Part shown: piece by piece, positions 21,280 to 32,206 of the stretch | Layout of the letters: each line of letters begins with the position of its first letter | How positions within the stretch are numbered: the first letter of the stretch is position 1 | Source of the DNA: Montifringilla adamsi | Taxonomy: Eukaryota > Chordata > Aves > Passeriformes > Passeridae | Assembly (NCBI GenBank): GCA_017590115.1 | Contig: JAGGNK010007448.1 | Span: 2,892,815 to 2,956,814, forward strand | Direction of reading: 5' to 3' | Length of the DNA stretch: 64,000 nt | Program-made: the position numbers and the translations under genes | Notes under the pieces: generated by a model | Database searches by the model: none | What the model was told of the DNA's origin: nothing | Seen by the model: only the letters and a program-made list of their open reading frames with translations

Positions 21280-24200
21280 ATTCCCAGCACAGATGCTGCA
21301 GTCTGTCACCTTGAATCCGTGCTGTCATTTAACTCTCACACCAATGCTACCAGGCAGAACATTTTGCACCTACTTTATCCTTCCTTTATAGTGTTATAAA
21401 GTTAATGAAGATCCTGCTCTCCCCTGAAACACTCCCATTACAATTTTCAGTGCTGAACAATGCTCACAGCAGCATCACTCTCTGAAAACAAACATCATTT
21501 AGAGCTAAAGAGTCATCACCACATGAATGTGAAAGACTGATTGGCAACTGCTGGGGCTCTGAAGGTTTAACTCTAATAAAAACTCCAGGAAGGAGATGTT
21601 TATGCTCTGGGGAGAAGCACATCCTCAGGCTGTGCCCCACTGAGGCTGGAGCAGAGCAGACAAACCCCCTTGGTCCTCTCAGATAAACAGAGGAGAAAAA
21701 TGAGCACAGGCAGGCAGGCAGCACACAGCTCCTCTGTTCCTGTCTGAATTCAGTGCTGGCTACACATTGTGAGAATAAATCACCACAGGACTCACTCAGA
21801 ACGGGGCTCAGGACACAGATTTTGAGAACAAAAACAAAGCTGCTTTACATGGAGCTGCCCGGTAAAATAGCACCAGGGAGGGGTGGGAGGGAACACGTGG
21901 CTCACAGATGCTCAATGCTCTGTGGAATATTGAAGAGTTTTCCTGCAACACTGAAGGGTTTATCCTACTGATAGCTGGTGAAAAATGAAAGCTCTAAATG
22001 CAGCAGAGTGACTTCTGCAAGTTGTTCTGGTGTTGGGATGCCTCAAATTTAATTAAACTCCATCAGAATGAGCATTGTACCTTGTTTAATGTGTTTATAT
22101 CTTTAAGTGGTGTTGCACCCAGAATGAATTTTATCCAGCAGGGAACTGTAGAAATATGGAATCCAAAGCTGGGAATGTTTCCAACAGCACAGTGATTTCT
22201 TGGAAAGTCCTGATTGAAGAGGTGACCTTAGGTGATAATTCCTGAGAACAAGCACAACCTGAACATATTGGATGATAGACTACCCAGGGAAAGCTGACAG
22301 TCTGCTGTGCCTTCTGCCACCCCCTGAGAAAGCTCCAAAAGGTGAAATGTAATCAAATCCTTTGAAAGAGAGTTTAGACACCACCCCAAGGGAGTTCTCA
22401 GTCCCCCAAAGTGCTGCAGCGGAAAGCTAATGAATGACTCTGAAACCAGCTGCAAATTGATGGTCACTTTGCTTGCTGGATTCATCCTTGGTGTTTAATG
22501 TCAGCAGAAAGAGTCAAACAGGCTGGGGAAAGAAAAAACTCAGTGAGAGTTCCTTGTTTTATTCATTAATATCAGTGCTATGGCTTTGGATAATACACTC
22601 ATCCCTGAGCCTCATTCAGATGCACTAGTTCATTATTTTACATAATTTTACACACACCAACAACAGAACTTGAACCACAGACCCAATGAAATATGATTTA
22701 GCACAACCAGTTCTGGCAAAAGTAATTAAGAATAAGCAGAATAGCTGTCATCCCAGCTTGGTTGTAAATAATATCCTGATACACCTGGGAAAGTTCCAGA
22801 ATGAGAATTTATCAGAATTACAATTCTAGGAGGTTTAACACCTAATTAATGCTCACAACTCATTTTATTCAAGGCAAACAGAGGAAGAAGCAGGCAAAAA
22901 TAAGGAGAAGAAAAATTTCTACTGTATATTCCCAAAGTAGGAGGAAGAAGGATCACAAAGAGTTCTGACACAAAGGAGAGAAGAAACCTGCTTTGAGGAA
23001 GGCACAATGCAGAAACTTACACCGATAATTAACACCTAAACACAGCTAATTCATTCAATCTTATGAGAGAAAAACACTTCTCCATATGCCATCTTCCAGT
23101 ATATGCTGCTTAAATATTTGCAAGAAATTTAGACGTGGCATTGCCTTCCCCCAAAAGGCTTCTCAGATCACTAAAGGCAAGGCAAGGACAGAAATGCTAA
23201 ATTTATAGTCCTGGCTGGAAAGACTTTTGAACAACTCTGACAGATCAGTAATAAATTACCATTATCTGGCTGCACATTCCCACCTACTGTCTCATGTAAT
23301 GTGGAAGGAATGAAAAAGAATCCAGGCAGAAAGGAGCAGCACATAAAAACAGCTCCCTGGAGTCTCCAGAGAGGAAAAATGAAATGCCTCAAGAGTTGTT
23401 TTGCATGAGCAGCAGCCATGCTAAATGCAGCATCACATCACCATGATGGACAATGTAAATCTTCAAAATATCACCCTAAGGGGGGCCCTGGATCCCCCTC
23501 CAAAGCCAACATATCCCTCTGTGTGTCAGGGTCAGTCACCCCACACAGCACAGCCAGGAGCAAAGGGAAAAGGGTCAGAGGTGGGTCTGGAAATGAGGCC
23601 ACAGCACAGGCACTGAGGGCTGCCAGAGCCTGGAGCCAAAGCCAGGAGAGGAGATAAAGCATGGACACACAGATAAGGGCCCTTCCAGGAGGTGACCAAC
23701 TGTCCATGCAGTGCCAAGGAGGCAGGGACAGGGGAAAAGGTGAAAAAGATTAAAAAAGTCTTGTATTTTCCAACCAGCTCCAGAAAATTCATTTTGCATC
23801 AATCTACACCACTTATCTCAGACTTGAATCTGTTTCTTTTAGTTATTTCCTCTTTTGAATGTAAAAAACCCCAAACCTTAACTGTGACCTAAATGATTTC
23901 TTTTGAGCCAATATGTATTTATTTTCAAAGCAGAAAATACAGAAAATGCTGTTTAGAAAACAAAGGAAAGCAAATCAGGGTCAACACATGACTTGACAAC
24001 ATTTTTATCATTTTCAAAGGTTTTTCCTGGCCCAAACTACCTGGAAAGTTGAAAGTGCATTGGCAAAGAGCTTCATCAACTCCTGAAAATCTTTTTCTTC
24101 TTTAATATTGGTCCCCTCACTTAAGCAGTGTCAAAGGCAGATCTTTGACACTGCTTTGACCCTCTCAAAGCCTTTTCCTCCTAAACCACTGATTAGAAGG

Positions 24201-25344
24201 GAAGACAGTGAAAAACAAAAACTATTGAATTTATGACCAGCAAAAGGCATCAAATAAAAAGTTTTCTTGTTATCTGCAAAAGTGTTTATCGGCGAGATTA
24301 TGAAAATGTCATTTATACTGGAAGCCTCTCCACGCTGAAGCTGGGTCAACATAATTATTACAGCATTTTTCCCTTGGTTGGGGGACCCTGGAACGTGTTG
24401 CCAAGTGTCCTTGTCCCAGCCAGATATAAACCCTGAGCTGTTTTCCTTGCAGAAGGATTTCCTGTAACTCTTCCCTGCGTCCTTCACAGGTTTGAAGGAT
24501 TGGCTGTGTGGCAGAATGGGTGTGACAGGTTATTACTAAACCACTCCACAGGCAGGCAAACTTCTGAAGTGTGGCAAGAACAGCATTCTAAAGTTCAGAA
24601 TTTAAGTTCTTTTCCCTGAATTTATCTAAGTTCCCAGCTCCCATAATCTATCCCACATTGCTTGTTTGAATTTTGCCTTCCAGCTCCAACTCCTGGAGTA
24701 TTTGAACATTTCTCCCCTGATTTTAGGCATTAAAGCTGTAGGGAAAAGTCTTGAACATGGGAATCCTAAAATTTGAGAAGCTAAAAAAAAAATAAATAAA
24801 ATTGTGTGATTAAGGCAGGCTTGTGATTAAGTTGCTTTAATGCTTGGGCAAAGCAACACTGACTCACTGTAGCCATGTCAAATATCCCCAAACACCCCTG
24901 AAAAGCCTGGCCAAGATTTGTGCTTAAAAGTTCCAGCTGTTTATGAGGTATTTGTGTGGGGGAAGGATGTGGCAATAATTTTGCGTTGCTTCTAATTGAA
25001 AAATGGGTGAAAGGATTTTCCTACCATTTTCCCAAAATAAGTGAGCAAAACCAACTGCGGGCAGGAAAAACATCAAGAATAATTCACAACAAAAATAAAT
25101 TTTATAAGAGGAATCTTTCTGTACCTTCAGCTGTGGCTGGAGGTCCCCGGAATATTCTGGAGTAGCCTGTGGAAATAGGGGTTGTCAGGTTTTCATCACA
25201 AAGCTCCTCAGTGTGAAATTCACTGCTCTGGCATTGTGGACTGGTAACATTTGGCAGAATTTTCAAAGCCAGGACCAAGGGTAAAACACCAGTGATTGAT
25301 CTTTAAAAGATGAAGCCTAAAATGGTTCCTGTTATATCTGATTC
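21280..25344. other. Unique noncoding DNA, no gene seen
   Basis: Begins with the right target duplication of the LTR. No exon or repeat family was recognised over about 4 kb. It includes the hairpin at 24123-24156. A CAGGCAGGCAGGCAGC run lies near 21709. A short CpG-poor segment at 22550-23100 is AT-rich and may contain regulatory DNA, but nothing specific can be named. Confidence 0.5.
24123..24156. repeat. Perfect 14-bp inverted repeat (hairpin)
   Basis: AAGCAGTGTCAAAG at 24123-24136 and its exact reverse complement at 24143-24156, separated by the 6-nt loop GCAGAT. The stem does not extend further. Confidence 0.9.
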
Positions 25345-25800
25345 AGATGCCTCAGGTTTCAGCTTTTCTATTTTGCAGGTTCTGTGCTGCTTTAGTGTGT
25401 GGGTCTGAGCTTCATATCAGGGGATGGTGAGCTCTGAACAGAGCAGGGAGACAAAACAATTCCTGCTCTAGCTGGGGACCAAGGACAAATGATCCAAATC
25501 TCAGGCCCAGGAGCACAAACACAATGGGCTGGAGAGAGAAAAACAAGCAGGGTGGGACTGCATGGGCTAAAGCTGGAATTGGACAATGAACTGCAATGTG
25601 CAAATGGAGCAGAGCTGATCCCAGGGAGAGACTCCGTGAGCGCTCGTGCATTTTGGGACCATTTTGGTTCATCTTGGGTGCAGCCCTGGCTGGGTTCTTG
25701 TGCTGCCCAAGGTGGATCCATGGAGGCCTTTTAATAAATCCCTGCTTTATTCTTTAGCTCAGTCTGGTCTCTGTTCTAGGTCAGCCTTTACAAGGCATCA
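25345..25800 (+). mobile_element. LTR family B, longest copy
   Basis: A 456-bp LTR starting AGATGCCTCAGGTTTCAGC (the expected TG altered to AG) and ending GCCTTTACAAGGCATCA. It has AATAAA in the sequence TTTTAATAAATCCCTGC near 25732. Flanking 4-mers are ATTC (25341-25344) and ATTT (25801-25804). The family has the extended terminal inverted repeat TGATGCCT / AGGCATCA. Frames of 81-109 codons on both strands inside it are not genes. Confidence 0.82.
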
Positions 25801-27097
25801 ATTTCACCTCAGCTGTCCCTCTTCTTAAATCCCAGCATCCTATGAAAGTGTCTTGGTACACTGGGGAAGATCAGGAGGAGAGGCTGTAAAATGGATTGTC
25901 CCAATGGATTTCCATGGTTCAAATGCATCTGTTTGTTCTCTTCCAGGCCAGAATAAGGTTTTAGCTCAATCCTTCCCCATACACAAAGACAAACCAGGAT
26001 AAGCACAGTCACTTTAATAATTAAGAAATTGTTTCATCTCCACAATATTTTAATTCTCTAAAACATGCTCATGGATATTTTTTAAAAACTCAGTGATATC
26101 TTTGGAATTTTTTCTAGCTTTGCTCATTTGTGCCTTCGCATGTTCATTTGGTTTACACTTCCACAAGCTGTGCATCCTCCCTCAGCCCAAAATAGATTCT
26201 CCACAAATGCTGGAGCCCTGAGCTGCAGATTTTTGGGGCACAGGATGGGATTAACTTCAGTTTGTTGTCTAGAAGTCAGGTATTGAGCCCAAGTGAAATA
26301 TCTGGTTTGTGTTCCTGCCAGTGAAGAAACAAGTCCATTAAAAGAATGAACAGCTACACTGAACTCACACTTCTACATTAAATAGGAGTGAATAAAAAGC
26401 AGTTTTCTGCTGCAGATTATCCAGCACTAAGAAATAATGTCACAGTGGTTTAATTTCCAAATGTACAGATAAATATAAACACCTCTTCAAGGATCACTTT
26501 TATCCCACAGGGACCAGAGTCCGCCCTATTGTTGCATTTTAAGGGTACATCTGGGTTTAAGAATCCTAGTATGCAAATAAAGCAGCTTGGCTTCAGACAT
26601 GCAGGCAGAAATCCCACAGCATGTTCACAGCAACAGCTTTTTGGCTCGAATTTCTCTGAAGGGTCCCACTTTTCATTTAATTGCATTCTGTGTAAATCAT
26701 AAGTAAAGCTATTTTTAAAATTGAGAGTTCTTCTAATGTAGGAAGTTTTCAAGGGAGCTGAAGTTTGTAGAGAAGGAGCATCCACCAGGGAGGGCAGAGT
26801 GAGGAAAACAAAATCTGAGCAATAAATGAGATCTCTGAGCAATCAGAACACATTCCAGGTCCTGCTGGCTGCACAAAAGGCACAGAACCATATACTTCAG
26901 AGTTCCCTAAAGAAATGCAAAATATGATGAAATCTGTGATTACTGGAGGTGCCTGTAAGATGGAAACAGAGAGGGTCCTCAGGCTGTTGTATTGTGGAAG
27001 CTGGAAGGCAAAAACCAGGAGCAGAGGGGGAGAAAGTGCAGCAGGGGTGCCTTCACAAGGCTTGCTGTCCTTAGAGCTTCCACCTCAGCACTCATAT
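25801..27097. other. Unique noncoding DNA, no gene seen
   Basis: No exon or repeat recognised. A 130-codon minus-strand frame at 26450-26842 has no recognisable domain. Confidence 0.5.
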
Positions 27098-27141
27098 AAA
27101 ATCATAAAATCACAGAATCATCAAGGTTAGAAAAGACCTCT
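27098..27141 (-). mobile_element. CR1 tail fragment
   Basis: AAAATCATAAAATCACAGAA and TCATCAAGGTTAGAAAAGAC are the reversed 3' tail of a CR1 element. Only about 45 bp is recognisable, and it stops just before the tandem duplication. Confidence 0.7.
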
Positions 27142-27152
27142 TTATTACTGTG

Positions 27153-27327
27153 ATTGCTCAGCACCCCATCAATGACAATTAAATATTTTTAATGTGTTTG
27201 TTATAAATATGCATAGAAATAACACAGAAGTGGCTTCATAATTGCTCAGCACCCCATCAATGATAATTAAATATTTCTAATGTGTTTGTTATAAATATGC
27301 ATAGAAATAACACAAAAGTGGCTTCAT
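27153..27327. repeat. 88-bp tandem duplication
   Basis: Unit 1 is 27153-27240 and unit 2 is 27241-27327. Both begin ATTGCTCAGCACCCCATCAA and share ATAAATATGCATAGAAATAA. Only three substitutions separate them over the first 85 bp, so the duplication is recent or under homogenisation. Confidence 0.93.
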
Positions 27328-27507
27328 TTTCTGCTGCCTGGTACCATTTACTTTTTTCCTGTGCAATAGAAAGTGCAAATGGATGTGGGACTTTACCACA
27401 TCACTGTGTCAGTGTCCAAGATCTAATTTGAGAGCCGAAATGCAAATGGATCTAATTGCTCCTTGCATAATACAATTGTATATTTGCTGTCTTTAATTTC
27501 CTTTACA

Positions 27508-27668
27508 GGGTGCTAGAGAAGCTGTGGCTGCCCTTGGATCCCTGGAAGTGTCCAAGACCAAGCTGGATGGGGCTGGGAGCAGCCTGGGACAGTGTCCCTG
27601 CCCATGGCAGGGGTGGAACAAGATGAGCTTTAAATCCCCTCTAAACCCAAACCATTCCATGACTATAA
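27508..27668 (+). mobile_element. CR1 LINE 3'-end fragment
   Basis: Typical plus-strand CR1 end: AGAAGCTGTGGCTGCCCTTG, GGAAGTGTCCAAGACCAAGC, CCCTGCCCATGGCAGGGGTG and ACCCAAACCATTCCATGA. It is 5'-truncated and more diverged than the copies at 39127 and 43620. Confidence 0.9.
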
Positions 27669-28231
27669 AATATAAATCCCTCATATACGAGTCAGAAAAA
27701 CCTGAAATACAACACCTCACTTTGAGAAGCTGGAGGGATAAAACCCCCCAAGCCTGGTACTAAACTAAGCTGGCCTTTTTCAGCAGCTTAGGCAAACAGA
27801 GGCCCAGGGAGAAGCAGCCAAGCACTGTGAGTGACCTTGCCCTGGCTGGGGGCTGTGAACAGGAGCTCAGGAGAACTGGCAGGGAGATGTGCAGGAGAAA
27901 ATCTTGGACAGGACTGCAATGGTCAGGGTGAAGGCACAGGGAAGGGGAAAAAAAAGGGGATTCAATGAGTCAGTTTGAAGGCAAGCTTTGCTCTTTTGGC
28001 TCAGAAAAAGAACTAAGCACAGTTCTTGCAGTTTGGTCAACATATCAGTGTTTTGGGAACAGTGAGTGGAAACTTGGGAACAAGGAGTGGTGCAGAGGGA
28101 GCTCAGAGGACTCAGGCTGGGGGGGAGGGAGGTGTTGAGGCTGCCTGGTGGGTTAAAATGAATGGCTGCACCACCAGAGCCTGCACAAGTGTTTGCAGAA
28201 ATCCTCCCTTCAGGAAACATTCCAGCAGGAG
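27669..28231. other. Noncoding DNA, no gene seen
   Basis: No feature recognised. The last six bases (28226-28231, CAGGAG) are the left target duplication of the following LTR. Confidence 0.5.
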
Positions 28232-28665
28232 TGTGGCATTCACATTCTCTGAACATGATTCCTTCACCCAGGGTTTTTCTCCTGGGAAGCTGAAAGGCAG
28301 CAAGAGGCCTCAGAGAAAAGGAAAACAATTCTTATCTCATTTTCTTCTCCTGTGTTGTGCTCATGTGGAATGTGTTTGCAGATTGTTTACCCACAGGTGA
28401 TTGTTTCATTGGGTTCTGCTGTGAGTTGTTTTCACTCTTTGGCCAGTCAGGGCCAGGCTGTGTCAGGACTCTGGAGAGAGTCACCAGTTTTTCATTATTA
28501 TCTTTTTAGCCTTCTGTAAGTATCCTTTCTGTATTCTTTAGTGTAGTTTAGTATAGTATTCTTTAATATAATATAGTATTATAAAGTAATAAATTAGCCT
28601 TCTGAGAGCATGGAGTCAGATCCATCCTTCTTCCCTGCCATGGGGCTTGCTGTGCATTTACAATA
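28232..28665 (+). mobile_element. Solo LTR, family A, with 6-bp target duplication
   Basis: A 434-bp LTR starting TGTGGCATTCACATTCTCTG and ending GCATTTACAATA, flanked by CAGGAG at 28226-28231 and 28666-28671. It shares with 16108-16526 the CTCCTGGGAAGCTGA block, CATTATTATCTTTTTAGCC, the TATAGTATTCTTTAATATAA region and AATAAA (28588-28593). The terminal ACAATA is the same as in the 16-kb copy. Confidence 0.93.
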
Positions 28666-31156
28666 CAGGAGTGTGGATGTACACAGAACTCCACTGAAGA
28701 GGCACAGTCATGGTAAAAATTGTTCTGTGAAAAACCCAAACAAAACTGGTTTTAAGGTGTGATGCCTCTGTGAATGTCTTTAGCAGAAGAAAAGCTGAAT
28801 TTGATGTGAAAAGTGTGGTTTTCTGCCACTCTTCCTTCTCTTTCCTGGTGCAAGCTCAGAGTGATTGGTTTGATGTTAAATGTTCCAGGGCTTGCTCTCC
28901 ACTCTGTGTCTGTGGAGCAGGAGAGCCATGGGGTCATGTCATCCAGTACGAGCAATTTCTCTCATGTAAATGGATAAGTCTCTGCTGGGAAATGGTGCCC
29001 ATAATTTCCTTACCCCTAAACAAGGTTTCCTTTTCCATTGTCTCATCTTTGTCTCCTTAGAGGAAGACTATTTTATTTTCAGAAGAGGAACAAATAGAAA
29101 ATCGTGAGGAGAAACTCATTCTGTGGTCAGTGGCCTCCACATTTTGTTCCTTCTTTGAAATCTGCTGATATTTGCTTTAGGTGTATATATAGTGGGGTTT
29201 GACCTTGCAGGTTTTCTACATTTCTTAAATCTCATAAAAATGAATAAAAACCAGATGATCACCTAGCTTGCCTTATGCTTGTTCTTTGTTTATTTATTTC
29301 TATTTGCATCTCCTGTCTTTGTTACTCACTCATCCATATAGTTTATAAATCCTGATGCTACTTTCTGATTTGTTTTTTGCCTCTCCACACCCACTATAGC
29401 AAAGTCTCCACATCCATTATAGCAAAGAAAAGCAGTGAAACCTGGTCTTATGTTCTACTTTCTTGAGGAAAGAGAATTCAGGAAAGATGAATTGCATGGT
29501 TAAAGCAGCAAAAGGGGAGAGGAAGGGAAGCAATAATGGGACAGACTTTGTTCCAAAAGTAAAAGGCTGACTTAGCCAGACCTATCTACTGTTGACTTTA
29601 AAGAATTTAAACTCACAGAGCTGGACTCTGGTTAAAGAAGGTTTGACTCACTGCTAAAAATGTGCAAACATTCAGATAAGATAAGAACCCTGAGCTTTTC
29701 TTTCGTAGTGCTGAGGAATGATGTTGTACCAGAAGGAAAAGTGCTGTGAGCAAACATCCTCCTGATGGCACCGTTTTGTTCTGAGCTTTTATTTGTCCCA
29801 TTGCTCCCCTGTCTTCAGATCTCCCATCTCCTGGGCTCCTTCCTTCCTGCTGGGCAGGACTTCAGGGATGCACTTGAGAGAAGATGAAGAGCACTGGAGG
29901 CACCCTGGAAGAGGAAAACAAGAATGATCAAAGGTTTAAAAACAGCCGTGACCTTTGGTGTATGAATGGGGTTTATGAAATGCGGAGAGGAGCAACCAGA
30001 CACACATAATGTTCTTAAAATACTTAAAAGTTAGAGGCAAAATATGAAAATGTTCCCCAAGTGCAGCGTAAATAAGAACAGCAGTGAAAGTTTTAAATCA
30101 CAGCAAAGGAAATGTTGTTACAGAATGTTCTAAGGAGACTGAGGCGCTGAATTGCCATGGGGTGGGTGGCATTGCTGTCATTGCACAGTCTGAAGAACAG
30201 AAAACTCCAACACTCTTTGGAGATGAGGTTAATTAACTCCAGTGCCAAATCTCGAGGGGAGAAAATCTGACCCTTTCAAATCAGTGGGATATTATGAAGA
30301 ACATCCTCGTGTGGTTTCCTTTTTCAGTCTCCCCATGCTAAGCAGAAGAATTTACTACAATAAAAACATTTGAATGGCATAAAGACCTTTAAAATATTGT
30401 CATATATTATACCAAACTTCAAAAGATGGTGTCTGTGTGTTCTTCAGCTTTTGGTGACAATTGAATAATGTCTTTTTTTCCTTTTCTCCCTGAAATAGAT
30501 GTTGGGTTTATATCCCAATGGGAAGCACAAGACTACTTTCTTTCCAGCTCTCTTCATGCTAAGAACAGCACTGGAATCTAAAAAGGTTCTGTGTGTTCTT
30601 TCATGCTGGTGCATAAAAATCAGTGTTTGACTGAAGAAGCACAAAGCAGAGCTTCTGATGTGCTGGTCATCTTCACACAGCAAACCCAGCCTTGGGCCTA
30701 AGGGGACTTGGGTTATGGATGCTGCTCCAAAGGTTGAGGTCTTGATCTTGCAGGATGAGCTACTGACAATGTTCCACCAAATATCCCTTGGCTTGGGATG
30801 ATCTAAAGCTGCCAAGGACCAAGAGAAAAAGAAAAAAACCTATTTTTCTTTTCCTCCAAACATAACTGGCTATTGGCCAAACCCTCCAGACCAAAGCTCC
30901 ATCTTCCCTCGGTGTTTAATGCTCTCTCTGATGAATATGCTGTTGCTGAATCCTTGTCTTTAAGCCAGTTTTGGGTACACCCCCAACCCCAGTTTTGCTT
31001 TTGGGACCAGTGTGTTGTTTGTACTTGCTCTGGGCAACAGCTCAGCAAAGAAGGAATTTTCTTCCATCAAGGATAAGGTTGGTGAGCAGTTCGCAGAATC
31101 TGTGATAGCTCCTGTCTGCTCCCATAGATCTGTAAAAGCCAAGATGCATTTTTTAC
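28666..31156. other. Unique noncoding DNA, no gene seen
   Basis: No exon, RNA gene or repeat family recognised over 2.5 kb. The minus-strand frame at 30444-30815 (123 codons) shows no domain. Confidence 0.5.
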
Positions 31157-31229
31157 ATTTTTATTTTATTTTATTTTATTTTATCTTATTTTATTTTATT
31201 TTATTTTGTTTTATTTTATTTTATTTTTT
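31157..31229. repeat. (TTTTA)n microsatellite
   Basis: About 14 pentanucleotide units, interrupted once by a C (TTATC) and once by a G (TTTTG). Confidence 0.95.
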
Positions 31230-31929
31230 GCATGCCATTGTATTAGAAAGTTTGGCTCCTGACTCAGCCCCAATGCAAATAAATGCTATATATCTAACCA
31301 GTGTTTATGGCATGAAGGATAAACTGCAAGGCCCTGCTCAGAACTGAAATCAGGTGCTCTTCACTAACTCTTTGATGTTTTAGCAGAGGTAAAAATATAT
31401 CTTGAAATAAAATAAAATAAATCAACTATATATTGAATTTAACCAAGAAAGAGAAGAATTCTCTGCCTGATTGTGGTAAGAACACTCCAGAGCATCAAGG
31501 TTTGTTTGTGCATGATTTGATGAGGCACTTAACTTCCACTGCAGTCCTTCTGGGGAATGCTGCAGCCCACAGGGCTGCAAAATCCAAATTTTACAAATCC
31601 TCCTCCTCTTGGGATGGGCAGCAGCAAGGCTATGAAACCAAACAGTTGTGACCTTTGCTGAAAGAGAAATTGAAATGAAGCCGTGGAAAGAGTGCGACAT
31701 CTGAAACTCGGCCCTTCCTGGTGGGGAAACCTTTCCAAAGCATTGCTAAAGTTTGGTTTAGGGAAGATTTGAAGCAAAGCCGCCCTGGCTGCTGGATGAG
31801 AGGCCTTTGGGTCTTGCATCCAAACATGAAAGAAAGGCTGGTGCATTTCCTGTAAAGATGATTTTGCTTTTTATTCAGCTGGTGGACATGTGATACCCAT
31901 TCAGGGCTACCTAAAAACAGAGGCCACAC
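31230..31929. other. Unique noncoding DNA, no gene seen
   Basis: Includes a short AAATA run near 31405-31424. No exon or repeat family recognised. Confidence 0.5.
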
Positions 31930-32206
31930 AAAATTAAGGCAATAAAAAGCAGGAATATTTATTGAAGGGCCTTCAGGTACATTTTGGGCAGAAGAAGCCC
32001 CCCAGGGCCTACACCCAAAATGGACGACAGGTTTTCATACTTCTATAAGTTTGGTCCATTTGCATATTGGGGGTTAATCTGCCAATTACAGCTCAGCTAA
32101 TGAAGTCATTTACCCCAAGCTTGCTCCCCCCAACTCACTTTTGTTTCCATCTCTGGGGTCTGAGGCAGTGAGGTGTCCTTGATTGCCAGGCCTGGAGAGG
32201 AATTGG
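31930..32206 (-). mobile_element. LTR fragment, minus orientation
   Basis: On the minus strand this reads CCTCTCCAGGCCTGGCAATC, TCATTAGCTGAGCTGTAATT, ATATGCAAATGGACCAAACT, TTATAGAAG (TATA-like), GGCCCTTCAATAAATATTCC (polyadenylation signal), then CTTTTTATTGCCTTAA. The order of signals and the overall sequence match an LTR common in songbird genomes. Neither end shows a clear TG/CA or target duplication, so the copy is probably truncated or its boundaries have decayed. Confidence 0.8.

Noticed and set aside
25910..25930. GGTTCAAATGC resembling a tRNA B box
   Set aside because: No A box at the right distance and no cloverleaf can be drawn.
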